Shown here in pieces: positions 1 through 8,108 of a stretch of 64,000 bases of DNA. Each line of letters starts with the position of its first letter. Position 1 is the first letter of the stretch. The position numbers and the translations under genes were made by a program. The notes beneath the pieces are model-generated. The model saw nothing but the letters and a program-made list of their open reading frames with translations, was not told the origin of the DNA and did not search any database. Source of the stretch: Pseudomonas akapageensis (lineage in GTDB: Bacteria; Pseudomonadota; Gammaproteobacteria; Pseudomonadales; Pseudomonadaceae); the NCBI RefSeq assembly GCF_011355085.1, contig NZ_VXCP01000038.1, positions 124,287 to 188,286 of the forward strand, written 5' to 3'.

Positions 1-1
1 T

Positions 2-409
2 GAGCTGGACCTGTCGATCGAAGAAGCGGCCATGGACCTGGGGGCGCGTCCCTGGAAGGTGTTCTTCCTGATCACCATCCCGATGATCGCGCCTTCGCTG
101 GCAGCGGGCGGCATGATGTCCTTCGCCCTGTCGCTGGACGACCTGGTACTGGCCAGCTTCGTGTCCGGCCCAGGCTCCACCACGCTGCCGATGGAAGTCT
201 TCTCTGCCGTGCGTCTGGGCGTGAAGCCGGAAATCAACGCGATTGCCAGTCTGATCCTGCTTGCCGTTTCGTGCGTCACTTTCCTGGTCTGGTATGTCGG
301 TCGTCGCGCCGAAGCCAGCCGCAAGCGTGCGATTCAGGAAGCCATGGAGCAAACGGCTGCCGAATCCTGGAAGCAACCTGTTCCGCAAATGGCAGGTGCG
401 GCTGCCTGA
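2..409 (+). CDS. potI: Polyamine ABC transporter permease, PotI-type (3' part)
   Basis: The frame is open at the left edge of the window, so only the last 135 codons are present. The visible part starts in the EAA loop (EEAAMDLGARPWKVFFLITIP), the cytoplasmic segment by which ABC permeases dock on their ATPase. Two membrane segments follow, then a basic tail. The text LDDLVLASFVSGPGSTTLP is typical of PotI/SpuH permeases for putrescine or spermidine. The substrate-binding protein gene follows 94 bases downstream in the same direction, which fits a pot/spu-type operon whose ATPase and first permease lie outside the window. Pseudomonads carry several paralogues, so the exact substrate is inferred only by family. 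Confidence 0.88.
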   Translation, partial: ELDLSIEEAAMDLGARPWKVFFLITIPMIAPSLAAGGMMSFALSLDDLVLASFVSGPGSTTLPMEVFSAVRLGVKPEINAIASLILLAVSCVTFLVWYVGRRAEASRKRAIQEAMEQTAAESWKQPVPQMAGAAA

Positions 410-435
410 TCAGCCTCCCTTCGCAACAAAACAAT

Positions 436-458
436 GCGGCTGCTTCGGCAGCCGCTTT
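436..458 (+). terminator. Intercistronic GC hairpin
   Basis: A perfect 8-bp stem (gcggctgc, loop ttcg, gcagccgc) followed by a short ttt lies between the permease and the binding-protein gene. It could attenuate transcription or protect the 5' end of the downstream message. With only three T residues it is a weak terminator. Confidence 0.5.
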
Positions 459-503
459 GCTGTCTGCAGTCCGCTATTTTTCGTAAATCTGGAGTTGTAC
501 TTA

Positions 504-1601
504 ATGAAATCGTTTGGCAGGACCCTCCTTGCCGTGTCCTTTTTGGGCGTGTTTGGAACAATCGCCCAGGCCAATGACAAGGTGCTGCGTGTCTACAACT
601 GGTCCGACTACATCGCTCCGGATACGGTCAGGAAATTCGAAGACGAAACCGGCATCAGCGTCGTCTACGACGTGTTCGACAGCAATGAAACCCTCGAAGC
701 CCGCTTGCTTGCCGGCAAGTCAGGCTATGACATCGTTGTCCCTTCCAACAGTTTCCTGGCCAAGCAGATCAAGGCCGGGGTCTACCAGCCACTGGACAAA
801 TCCAAACTGCCCAACTGGAAAAACCTCAACACCACCCTGCTCAACAACGTAGCGGCCAGCGACCCTGGCAACGCCCATGCCGTGCCCTACATGTGGGGCT
901 CGATCGGCATAGGCTTCAACCCGGACAAGGTCAGGCAAGCACTGGGGGCCGATGCCCCGGTGAACTCGTGGGACCTGCTGTTCAAGCCGGAAAATGCGGC
1001 CAAGCTCAAATCCTGCGGTATCAGCTTCCTGGATTCGGCCACCGAGATGCTGCCACTGGCGCTGCATTACCTGGGCTACCCGGTCAACTCCCAGGACCCG
1101 CAGCACCTGGCCAAGGCGCAAGAACTGTTCATGAAGATCCGCCCTTCGGTGGCGTACTTCCATTCGTCCAAGTACATCTCGGACCTGGCCAACGGCAACC
1201 TTTGCGTGGCCGTGGGTTACTCCGGCGACGTGGTGCAAGCAAAAGCCCGTGCCGAGGAAGCCGGTGGCATGGTCAAGGTCGAATACAGCATTCCCAAGGA
1301 AGGCGCCGGCAGTTTCTATGACATGGTCGCCATCCCCCACGATGCCGAGCACGTCGAAGCCGCGCACCAGTTCATCAACTTCCTGCTGCGCCCGGACATC
1401 ATGGCCGAGATCACCAACAACGTCGGCTACAGCAACGCCAACGCTGCTGCCACGCCATTGGTTGACGAAGCGATTCGCAACGATCCGGGCTCCTACCCGC
1501 CGGAGCCCGTGCTGGCAACGCTCTATGCCATTCCGGACCAGCCAATCAGCTTCGCACGGGTCATGACCCGCGACTGGACTCGGGTGAAGCTGGGTAAGTA
1601 A
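504..1601 (+). CDS. potF: Periplasmic spermidine/putrescine-binding protein, PotF-like
   Basis: The 365-residue product would capture polyamines in the periplasm and deliver them to the PotI-type permease encoded just upstream. The start ATG at 504 follows a ggag ribosome site and gives a Sec signal peptide (MKSFGRTLLAVSFLGVFG, cleavage after IAQA). An upstream in-frame extension to 261 overlaps the permease gene and is rejected. The mature protein opens with LRVYNWSDYIAPDTVRKFE, the hallmark of PotD/PotF proteins. YDIVVPSNSFLAKQIKAG and VPYMWGSIGIGFN are further family motifs. The length matches PotF (about 365-370 residues). Which polyamine is bound cannot be told from the sequence. Confidence 0.9.
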   Translation: MKSFGRTLLAVSFLGVFGTIAQANDKVLRVYNWSDYIAPDTVRKFEDETGISVVYDVFDSNETLEARLLAGKSGYDIVVPSNSFLAKQIKAGVYQPLDKSKLPNWKNLNTTLLNNVAASDPGNAHAVPYMWGSIGIGFNPDKVRQALGADAPVNSWDLLFKPENAAKLKSCGISFLDSATEMLPLALHYLGYPVNSQDPQHLAKAQELFMKIRPSVAYFHSSKYISDLANGNLCVAVGYSGDVVQAKARAEEAGGMVKVEYSIPKEGAGSFYDMVAIPHDAEHVEAAHQFINFLLRPDIMAEITNNVGYSNANAAATPLVDEAIRNDPGSYPPEPVLATLYAIPDQPISFARVMTRDWTRVKLGK

Positions 1602-1621
1602 ATCCCTCCTGCCTCCTCCTT

Positions 1622-1723
1622 CTCGTTCCCACGCTCTGCGTGGGAATGCATCCAGCGACGCTCTGCGTCGCATCGACGCTGGAGCGTCTGACACTGCATT
1701 CCCACGCAGAGCGTGGGAACGAG
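1622..1723. repeat. Long palindromic repeat, gttcccacgc family, copy 1
   Basis: About 102 bases with outer arms ctcgttcccacgctctgcgt and its reverse complement, and inner arms built on gacgctctgcgtc/gacgctggagcgtc. The same design recurs at 38372-38482, 40914-41019 and 63557-63654, with short forms at 23441 and 28918. It is non-coding and lies just 3' of potF. The structure suggests a non-autonomous, hairpin-forming mobile repeat. Confidence 0.85.
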
Positions 1724-1833
1724 AAAACCCAATCGAGTCAATATGTAGTGAATTATATATTCCACTACAAAACTGTTGACGACCTCTTCGCGCCCTTGCA
1801 TGATGCAGACGTCTCCCCGATCGGGAGCGCTGA

Positions 1834-1980
1834 TTAGAGTGATTCAAGCAGTCTCGACAAGCCGTCGAGTTGTTTTTCGGATGTGTACTGCCCACAAGGC
1901 AGATTGATGAAGCTGACCCGCATTGTCGTCCCGGATGGGCGAGAAGCGCTGGCCAAACGTCCTCATGATGCTTGTGGCTG
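1834..1980 (-). pseudogene. Possible C-terminal relic of a MocR/PLP aminotransferase-type gene
   Basis: On the minus strand a short frame reads MRVSFINLPCGQYTSEKQLD and ends LLESL-stop, resembling the end of MocR-type regulators or aminotransferases. Just upstream, in another frame, FGQRFSPIRDD could be the preceding segment, which implies a frameshift. No start or body of such a gene is present. The rest of 1981-2160 shows no gene. It contains repeated gctac/gtagc half-sites near 2030-2080 that may be an old operator. This is a weak call. Confidence 0.3.
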
Positions 1981-2178
1981 ACCTGGTTTCGGTTGGCAGT
2001 TCGTATCCTGGCGTTCGCTGCCTCTCCTCGTTGTGACGCTACTGTGTAGCAGCTACCTGTCAACGCTACATAAACAGGGTTCGGGACTTTCTCCCGGTAC
2101 TCGACGGGCAACGTTTGCCTGACTGGCGCCATATTTCGGCGAAACAACTAGATCAACGAGTGGTTAAGGAGCTTGAAA

Positions 2179-2508
2179 ATGAATCTGAACGATCAACCTT
2201 GCATCGACAAATTGGCTCGATTGTTCGCGGCACACAAGGACACCCACGACAGCCACGTACTGTGGGTCTGCAAGTCGGGTGAAGTCCGTATCGATTGCCT
2301 CTCGCCCCACTCGGCGGAAAACGAATTCGAGCAAAGCCACCCGAGCATGCTCGCACGCTTCAAGATGTACCGCCGGGGCCAGGGCTACGTCGGCAAGAAA
2401 GCCGCCGCCGACAAGGACTTCATCGGGCGCGTCCTGCAGACCTTGACCCAGCAATGGAACCAGCTGCAGAACCAGACTGACGTCTGCGTCGTCGACCGGT
2501 ATTGCTGA
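2179..2508 (+). CDS. Small conserved hypothetical protein
   Basis: The 109-residue protein is soluble, with no signal peptide or membrane segment, and has a helical N-terminus and a charged middle part. The start ATG at 2179 is preceded by aaggag seven bases upstream. A TTG six bases earlier overlaps that site and is not preferred. Recognisable features are four cysteines (two near the N-terminus, two at the C-terminal end VCVVDRYC) and a basic patch RFKMYRRGQGYVGKKAAADK. I do not recognise the family. Codon use and GC content look native. It stands alone between a repeat-rich gap and a LysE gene. Confidence 0.6.
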   Translation: MNLNDQPCIDKLARLFAAHKDTHDSHVLWVCKSGEVRIDCLSPHSAENEFEQSHPSMLARFKMYRRGQGYVGKKAAADKDFIGRVLQTLTQQWNQLQNQTDVCVVDRYC

Positions 2509-2665
2509 TCCCGCATCACGGACGCCCCTGGACCTGCCAGGGGCGCCCGGACTCGCTGCTCCCTCCCCCGTAACGTCAAAATAGACCGCAACTGTACGGT
2601 CCTTTTCCCCGATCGCCATGCTAAAAAATACTGGCCGCCAGCTCCAACCCGCCAGGTAATCGAAC

Positions 2666-3280
2666 ATGGAACTCTCCGTACTGCTGCTATTCATCCCCGC
2701 CTGCTTCGCCCTGAATATGGCGCCAGGCCCCAACAACCTGCTGTCTGTCAGCAATGCCACGCGTTATGGCTTCAAGCGCTCGAGCCTGGCCGGAACGGGG
2801 CGCCTGCTGGCCTTCGCGATCATGATTGCCATGGCCTCGGCGGGCCTGGCCGCGGTGCTGCAAACGTCGGCGATGCTGTTTCAGGGCTTGAAGATCATTG
2901 GCGCCGCTTACCTGATCTATCTGGCCATTCAACTCTGGCGAGCCAAGCCTGAAGCCGGGACGCAGGCCCGTGTCGAAGAGGTCAGCATGCTGTGCCTGGC
3001 GCGGCAGGAGTTTCTTGTTGCGGCGAGCAATCCCAAAGCAATCTTGATATTCAGCGCCTTCCTGCCGCAGTTCGTTGACGTGACTCGGCCCATTGCCGGG
3101 CAATTCCTGCTGCTCGGAGCCCTGTTCCTGGGCCTGGAAATGATCGCCATCTGCGCCTACGCCGGCATGGGCGTGCACATGCGCCGCTGGTTCTCGGAAC
3201 CTCGCGGGCAGCGCCTGTTCAATCGTGGTTGTGCGGTGTTGTTGACTGGTGCGGCGTCGATGCTTGCCCGGCGCAGTTGA
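2666..3280 (+). CDS. LysE/RhtB family exporter
   Basis: The 204-residue inner-membrane protein has about six hydrophobic segments, the size and profile of the LysE/RhtB superfamily of amino-acid and metabolite exporters. The N-terminal region contains the signature NMAPGPNNLLSVSNATRYGF. The middle holds LKIIGAAYLIYLAIQLWRAK, and AASNPKAILIFSAFLPQFVD matches the second conserved block. The start ATG is at 2666; the ribosome site (caggtaatcgaac) is weak. It stands alone, with REP elements downstream, so the substrate cannot be inferred from context. Confidence 0.85.
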   Translation: MELSVLLLFIPACFALNMAPGPNNLLSVSNATRYGFKRSSLAGTGRLLAFAIMIAMASAGLAAVLQTSAMLFQGLKIIGAAYLIYLAIQLWRAKPEAGTQARVEEVSMLCLARQEFLVAASNPKAILIFSAFLPQFVDVTRPIAGQFLLLGALFLGLEMIAICAYAGMGVHMRRWFSEPRGQRLFNRGCAVLLTGAASMLARRS

Positions 3281-3298
3281 AAATAACCGCGTCGCCTG

Positions 3299-3391
3299 CA
3301 TCGCTGGCAAGCCAGCTCCCACAGAGATAGCTGTCATCCACAGAATTGTGGTCTGAATCTGATCCCCTGTGGGAGCTGGCTTGCCAGCGAT
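3299..3391. repeat. REP doublet
   Basis: Two copies of the fluorescens-group REP core face each other (catcgctggcaagccagctc at 3299 and its inverse ending at 3391), separated by about 40 bases. They lie between the LysE gene and the convergent monooxygenase-domain gene. Such doublets form long hairpins in RNA. Confidence 0.85.
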
Positions 3392-3438
3392 AGGGCCTTG
3401 GCAGGCAATACAACATCTCCTGCCCGAAGCGAGTAAAA

Positions 3439-4011
3439 CTAGTCAACCGCAGGCTGCAACCACTTGCTGAACAACCGCGTCACCCTCGGCATGAAGATGT
3501 ACACCACCAACAACACGATGCTCAGGGTAATCAGCACATTGGCCGCCACATACCCTCCCAGCCACGGCAATAGACCGAACAACGGTTGCCAGAGCATCGG
3601 CACCAGAAAGCTCAACGGCAGAATCACCAGAAAGGTCACGCAAGCCTGTTTCCAGCGTGGGGGCTGCGCCGGTGAATCGGCGCCCAAGGGCGTAAACCAG
3701 AACTCCCGGTCCGTATTGACCTCGATCTGATCGCCATCGGCCAGGCACGGATGCACTTCGCCCACCAGCGCCTTGCGCTCGTCGGAATCCAGCCAATGTT
3801 GCAACTGCTCGGTCGAGGCAAAGCGCAACACGCAGGTAAAGAGTGCCAGGCCCGCGTCTTCACCGCGCACCACATCTATTCCCAGGTGCCCCGGATACTG
3901 CTTGGCCGTGGCGATGGTGCGCCGCAACCACTCCTCGTACTGCTGCTCCTTGCCCTGCCTGATCCGGTGCCTCACCAATAGAGTCACAATGCCATCAGCT
4001 AAACTAGTCAT
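3439..4011 (-). CDS. Antibiotic biosynthesis monooxygenase (ABM) domain membrane protein
   Basis: The protein has 190 residues from the ATG at 4011, which sits eight bases after ggagag; a GTG two codons upstream is less well placed. Residues 1-100 form an ABM/dimeric alpha-beta barrel domain (RHRIRQGKEQQYEEWLRR, a stretch ending HLGIDVVRGED, and FASTEQLQHWLDSDER). Two or three hydrophobic segments follow (FLVILPLSFLVPMLW and VLITLSIVLLVVYIFM), so the domain is membrane-tethered. This layout is common in Pseudomonas genes annotated only as ABM-domain proteins. It is divergent from an FAD monooxygenase gene 63 bases away and may share its promoter region. No substrate is known. Confidence 0.75.
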   Translation of the reverse strand: MTSLADGIVTLLVRHRIRQGKEQQYEEWLRRTIATAKQYPGHLGIDVVRGEDAGLALFTCVLRFASTEQLQHWLDSDERKALVGEVHPCLADGDQIEVNTDREFWFTPLGADSPAQPPRWKQACVTFLVILPLSFLVPMLWQPLFGLLPWLGGYVAANVLITLSIVLLVVYIFMPRVTRLFSKWLQPAVD

Positions 4012-4074
4012 TTGCACGCCTCTCCAATCGGTCGGCTGGTTGCTGGAGCTAATTTAAGCAGAGGAGACCACGTC

Positions 4075-5616
4075 ATGAAGCGTTGCGACGTTCTGATCAT
4101 AGGCGCCGGCCCGACCGGGCTGGTGCTGGCACTCTGGCTGAGCAAGCTCAGGATCGACGTACGAATCATCGACAAGACGACCGAACCGGGCACGACCTCG
4201 CGGGCCCTGGCCGTTCAGGCACGTACCCTTGAGCTGTACCGCCAGCTCGACCTGACCGATGCCATCGTCGAAAAAGGCCACCTGGTGCCGGCGGCCAACT
4301 TCTGGGTCAAGGGTGAACAGACCGCACGCCTCTCGCTCGATGCCATCGGCAAAGGGCTGACCCCCTACCCATTCCTTGAGATTTTCCCGCAGGACGAGCA
4401 TGAGCAGCTACTGATCGAGCGCCTGGCGCAGTTCAATGTCACGGTGGAACGGGACACGGAGTTGCTGGGCTTTCTCGATGACGGCGAACACATCACGGCA
4501 CGCCTGCTCAGCGCGGCCGGGCATCAGGAAACCTGCGAAGCCCTGTACATCGCGGGCTGCGACGGCGCCCGATCGACGGTGCGCAAGACCCTCGGTATCG
4601 AATTCCCTGGTGGCACCTATCAACAGGTGTTCTACGTCGCCGACGTCGACGCCGAAGGCGCGGCCTTCAACGGGGAATTGCACGTGGATCTCGACGAGGC
4701 CGATTTCCTGGCCGTCTTCCCCCTTGCTGGCACCGGCCGGGCCCGACTGATCGGCACGGTGCGCGATGAGCGCGCCGAACAGGCCGAATCCCTCACCTTC
4801 GAAGATGTCAGCCGCCGGGCGATCGAACACCTCAAGGTCCAGGTGCGCAAGGTCAACTGGTTTTCCAGCTATCGCGTGCATCACCGAGTCGCGGAGACCT
4901 TTCGCAACGGTCGCGCCTTCTTGCTCGGCGACGCCGCGCACATCCACAGCCCGGCGGGCGGCCAGGGCATGAATACCGGCATTGGCGATGCGATCAACCT
5001 GGCCTGGAAACTGGCCGCCGTGGTCAAGGGCACAGCCCAGGGCAGCCTGCTCGATACCTATGAACCCGAACGCATCGGCTTTGCCCGCAGGCTGGTGGCG
5101 ACCACCGACCGGGTATTCAGCTTCGTCACCGCCGACGGGCCAATTGCCAACCTGGTGCGCACGCGCATCGCGCCCCTGCTGCTGCCCAAGCTCACGTCCG
5201 TGGAACGGGTTCGCGAATTCATGTTTCGCACGGTCTCGCAAATCACCCTGAATTATCGCGGGACAAGCCTCAATAGCGGCAGTGCCGGGCATGTCTACGG
5301 CGGCGACCGCTTGCCCTGGGTACCCAGTGGCGACATCGACAATTTCAAGAGCCTGTCAGCCATGACCTGGCAGGTCCATGTGTATGGCACGCCAAGCGTC
5401 TCGCTGGTGCAGTGGTGCAGCGAACACGGCGTGCCATTGCACGTGTTCGAATGGACACCGGCCCATGAGGCGGCCGGGCTGGCACACGATGCCAGCTACC
5501 TGCTGCGCCCCGACACCTATGTGGCGCTGGCGGATCCCTCCGCCATGCCCGAGGCCCTGGAGTACTACTTCAGCAGTCGCAATATCGTGCCCGACAGCCG
5601 TTTGCAAGGGGCTTGA
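4075..5616 (+). CDS. FAD-dependent aromatic-type monooxygenase (PheA/TfdB family)
   Basis: The 513-residue flavoprotein hydroxylates an unidentified aromatic-like substrate using NAD(P)H and O2 by family logic. The ATG at 4075 is preceded by gaggag; an in-frame ATG at 4012 lacks a ribosome site and would overlap the divergent promoter. The N-terminus has the dinucleotide fold CDVLIIGAGPTGLVLALWLS. Around residues 150-175 lies the DG motif (YIAGCDGARSTVRKTLGI), and near 280-300 the GD motif GDAAHIHSPAGGQGMNTGIG. The C-terminal part resembles the thioredoxin-like domain of this family. It is divergent from an ABM-domain gene, so the two may form a small oxidative pair. Confidence 0.85.
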   Translation: MKRCDVLIIGAGPTGLVLALWLSKLRIDVRIIDKTTEPGTTSRALAVQARTLELYRQLDLTDAIVEKGHLVPAANFWVKGEQTARLSLDAIGKGLTPYPFLEIFPQDEHEQLLIERLAQFNVTVERDTELLGFLDDGEHITARLLSAAGHQETCEALYIAGCDGARSTVRKTLGIEFPGGTYQQVFYVADVDAEGAAFNGELHVDLDEADFLAVFPLAGTGRARLIGTVRDERAEQAESLTFEDVSRRAIEHLKVQVRKVNWFSSYRVHHRVAETFRNGRAFLLGDAAHIHSPAGGQGMNTGIGDAINLAWKLAAVVKGTAQGSLLDTYEPERIGFARRLVATTDRVFSFVTADGPIANLVRTRIAPLLLPKLTSVERVREFMFRTVSQITLNYRGTSLNSGSAGHVYGGDRLPWVPSGDIDNFKSLSAMTWQVHVYGTPSVSLVQWCSEHGVPLHVFEWTPAHEAAGLAHDASYLLRPDTYVALADPSAMPEALEYYFSSRNIVPDSRLQGA

Positions 5617-5633
5617 AGCTTCCTGCCGCCGGC

Positions 5634-6728
5634 CTACTTCTGCGCCCGGACCATGCAGCGCTGGCGTCGCTCGTCGACCCGCTGGGCAAACCAGGCGGTG
5701 GTGAGCGTACGGGTTATCTTCGGGCTTTCCAGGGTGATGCCCGGCAACACGGCGCGTGGCAGCGGCTTGCGCTCGAGCTTTTCGGCCAGGGCGAACACGC
5801 GGTGATACAGGTCGCTGTCTTCGAACTCGAGGCGATCACCTTGCTCCAGCTGGCGCCTGATCGCCGAGTTGCTCATGTCGATCTTTTTGCCCAGGGTGCG
5901 CACCGCCAGCTCGGTGGCTCCGGCGCTGAAGCTGGCAGGGTCGATCAGGTCGCCATCGCGAGCCAGGGTAATGCCGGTGGCCAGGCTGACCGCGTTCTGG
6001 AAGGCGGCATTGCGACTGGCATACCAACCCGCGTTGAAATCGGCGAAGCGGTACAACGACTTGTCGTAATGGGTGGGATAGCCCAGCAAATGGGCAATAC
6101 CGAAATACAGGCCGCCACGACGGGTGAACACTTCACGGCGGATGGAGCTCGGGACCGGATACGGATAACCCTTGGCGTGGCTTTCGGCGAAGGCGATGCT
6201 GACTTGCATCGGCCCACCGGTCTTCACCGGGTTGAGCTGGCCGAACAGGCTCTTGCCCAGCGGGGCCATGCCGATGAAGTCATCGAAGATGGCGCTGAGT
6301 TCCTTCTCGGTGCGCGCTGAAGCCAGGCGCTGGGCGTAGGTCTTGCCAGTGGGCGAATGCAGTTGCAGCGCGGCGTTTACCAGCACCTGCGGAATGTGCA
6401 TTTTGGCCGCTCGCCGGTCGATCTCTTCGCGCGCGATCCTGGCCAGCCCGGGCACCGGCGGGTCGACCTGATAGGTTGACTCCTGCTCGGCAACCGCCAG
6501 CACCGAGCAGATATTCTCATTGAACGCTGGAATATCCTGGGCGGCGAACGCGGCGTAGATATCGGTTGCCCAGCCCTCACGGTCGGTGGCTTTGGCCGGC
6601 ATCAGCCGAACGATCTTCGCCCGGATCTGCGCCGGACTGGGCGGCACTTCCTGCGTGCGTTGCGTACCGCAACCGGCCAACACCAGCATTACGCCGATCG
6701 ACAGGGCACGGAAGGTCAATGAATTCAA
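5634..6728 (-). CDS. DUF1615 family lipoprotein
   Basis: The 364-residue protein has a lipoprotein signal peptide (MNSLTFRALSIGVMLVLAGC, lipidated Cys20), so it is anchored in an envelope membrane facing the periplasm. The body (FDDFIGMAPLGKSLFGQLNP, GGPMQVSIAFAESHAKGYPY, LGYPTHYDKSLYRFADFNAG) matches the DUF1615 proteins common in gamma-proteobacteria. Segments such as AVAEQESTYQVDP and GGPMQVSIAFAE recall lytic transglycosylases (ES...GPMQV), so a murein-related role is plausible, though unproven. It converges on the monooxygenase gene with a 17-base gap. Confidence 0.8.
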   Translation of the reverse strand: MNSLTFRALSIGVMLVLAGCGTQRTQEVPPSPAQIRAKIVRLMPAKATDREGWATDIYAAFAAQDIPAFNENICSVLAVAEQESTYQVDPPVPGLARIAREEIDRRAAKMHIPQVLVNAALQLHSPTGKTYAQRLASARTEKELSAIFDDFIGMAPLGKSLFGQLNPVKTGGPMQVSIAFAESHAKGYPYPVPSSIRREVFTRRGGLYFGIAHLLGYPTHYDKSLYRFADFNAGWYASRNAAFQNAVSLATGITLARDGDLIDPASFSAGATELAVRTLGKKIDMSNSAIRRQLEQGDRLEFEDSDLYHRVFALAEKLERKPLPRAVLPGITLESPKITRTLTTAWFAQRVDERRQRCMVRAQK

Positions 6729-6822
6729 TTACAGGAGTTCCCCAACAATGGTGCCCGCAGGCCTTGGCAACACTATGCCTGATCCTTTGCAGCTGCCAAC
6801 AATCAATGACCTGTATTGGCCC

Positions 6823-6965
6823 CCTGTGGGAGCGGCGGTGCGACGACTCGACTTGCCCGCGATTCAGGCGCCGCGGTTTTTCTAGGACACCGCGTTGAAG
6901 CCATCGCTGGCAAGCCAGCTCCCACAGAGCCCCCCCACAGAGCCCACAGAGCCCACAGAGCCTGC
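6823..6965. repeat. Diverged REP pair plus short tandem repeat
   Basis: A degenerate REP (ctgtgggagcggcggtgcga) and a canonical inverted REP (atcgctggcaagccagctcc) flank about 50 bases. Right after it the unit cccacagag is repeated about four times (6918-6960), apparently grown from the REP edge. The whole 6729-7058 gap is otherwise non-coding. Its last part must carry the promoter of the gene at 7059. Confidence 0.75.
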
Positions 6966-7058
6966 CCATACAAATACAAGCAATTGCGTAGACCAAACTA
7001 CTTGCCGGTTTGGCTGTCACAGTAGTGCCCCGCCCCCTTCCTTTACCGAGAGTATTCA

Positions 7059-7646
7059 ATGCTGTCAGTTTCGCTGCCTGCGCCCTTGCGATTTGCCGCA
7101 CTGCTTCTGGCGCTCGGCACCTGGTCCCACGCCAACGCTGCCTCCTGCCCGCAAGGCGAGATCGAGATCTGCCTGGCGGGTTGCCTCTGCGTACCCGACC
7201 CGCAAGCGATCACCAAGCAAATCACCGATATCGCCGCCCCGGCCCTCGCGCAATGGCTGGTGCAGTCGCGCAAAACCGCCGAACCCGGCGCCCAGCCCAT
7301 TCCGCTGAACATCAAGGTGCAGTTGCAGCCCTATTATGATGATCGGGTTCTGGATGCAGCGCTGTACAAGGTGGGCGATGACGCGGAAATGAGCGCAGGC
7401 GGGGCCATGTTGCAAAACGAGGATACCGTTGCAGTGACGCTGATCGACATCATCGTGTTCAAGGACGCCGACGATGCCGAGAACAATGTCGCGCTCTGGG
7501 CCCATGAACTCAAGCATGTGCAGCAGTACCAGGAATGGGGTGTCAACGAGTTCGCGGCTCGCTATACCCGCAATTACAATGAGGTCGAAACGCCTGCCTA
7601 CGCGATCCAGGCGCAGGTCGCCAGCGCACTCAGGGCTTCGCGCTAA
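7059..7646 (+). CDS. Secreted DUF4157-like zincin-type protein
   Basis: The 195-residue protein has a signal peptide (LRFAALLLALGTWSHANA, cleavage near residue 27) and so is exported to the periplasm or beyond. Near the C-terminus it carries ALWAHELKHVQQYQEWG, a zinc-metallopeptidase-like HExxH motif (H149 and H153) of the type seen in DUF4157/eCIS-core proteins. The mature N-terminus has four cysteines in a short span (CPQGEIEICLAGCLC), suggesting disulphides. The downstream glutamate that could be a third ligand may be E173 or E176 (NYNEVETPAY). Peptidase activity is inferred, not shown. Confidence 0.7.
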   Translation: MLSVSLPAPLRFAALLLALGTWSHANAASCPQGEIEICLAGCLCVPDPQAITKQITDIAAPALAQWLVQSRKTAEPGAQPIPLNIKVQLQPYYDDRVLDAALYKVGDDAEMSAGGAMLQNEDTVAVTLIDIIVFKDADDAENNVALWAHELKHVQQYQEWGVNEFAARYTRNYNEVETPAYAIQAQVASALRASR

Positions 7647-7699
7647 TGCTATAGTTAATCGCTTGGGGCAATCCGGGGGGTCACGTCGGAGGTATCGCC

Positions 7700-8044
7700 A
7701 TGGGGCGCCTCAATTGGATGGTGTTGGGTATTACCTGCGGCCTGTCAGGCATGGTGGGCGCGCAATCGATGATCAACGTCATTGGCCAGGACTATTACGA
7801 GAAAAATCCTGCCTACATCGGCGAGTCAATGTCGTACAGCTCACCGCCACCACGGGCCTATGTATCGACTTCGCCACAAGCCTTTGTCGTCGTTTCCGGT
7901 CAACACAACTTCTACGACTCCCGGCTGCCTTCAGTCGGTGACGTGAAGCCTCAGGTATTGATTCGAACTTACAACCCGGAGCTTGGGGTTTACACCGATA
8001 CCGTGATCCGCGACCCTCGCAAACCTGAGGTGGTGTCCGATTAG
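7700..8044 (+). CDS. Small exported hypothetical protein
   Basis: The 114-residue protein has a short hydrophobic N-terminus (MVLGITCGLSGMVGAQS) that reads as a signal peptide. A mature region follows, rich in Pro, Ser, Tyr and Val (SPPPRAYVSTSPQAFVVVSG and a conserved-looking RTYNPELGVYTDTVIRDPR). The ATG at 7700 has a good cggaggt ribosome site seven bases upstream. I do not recognise a family. It follows the zincin-like gene by 53 bases in the same direction and may be co-transcribed. Confidence 0.6.
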   Translation: MGRLNWMVLGITCGLSGMVGAQSMINVIGQDYYEKNPAYIGESMSYSSPPPRAYVSTSPQAFVVVSGQHNFYDSRLPSVGDVKPQVLIRTYNPELGVYTDTVIRDPRKPEVVSD

Positions 8045-8108
8045 TGAAGCGTTATCCGGGCTTGCATCGCCTCGATGCTTTTTAATGGGACAGCATTAAA
8101 GGAACAGC

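Noticed and set aside
720..2147. A 475-codon open frame on the minus strand
   Set aside because: It lies opposite potF and runs through the palindromic repeat; composition is that of a GC-rich antisense frame, and potF is clearly the coding strand.
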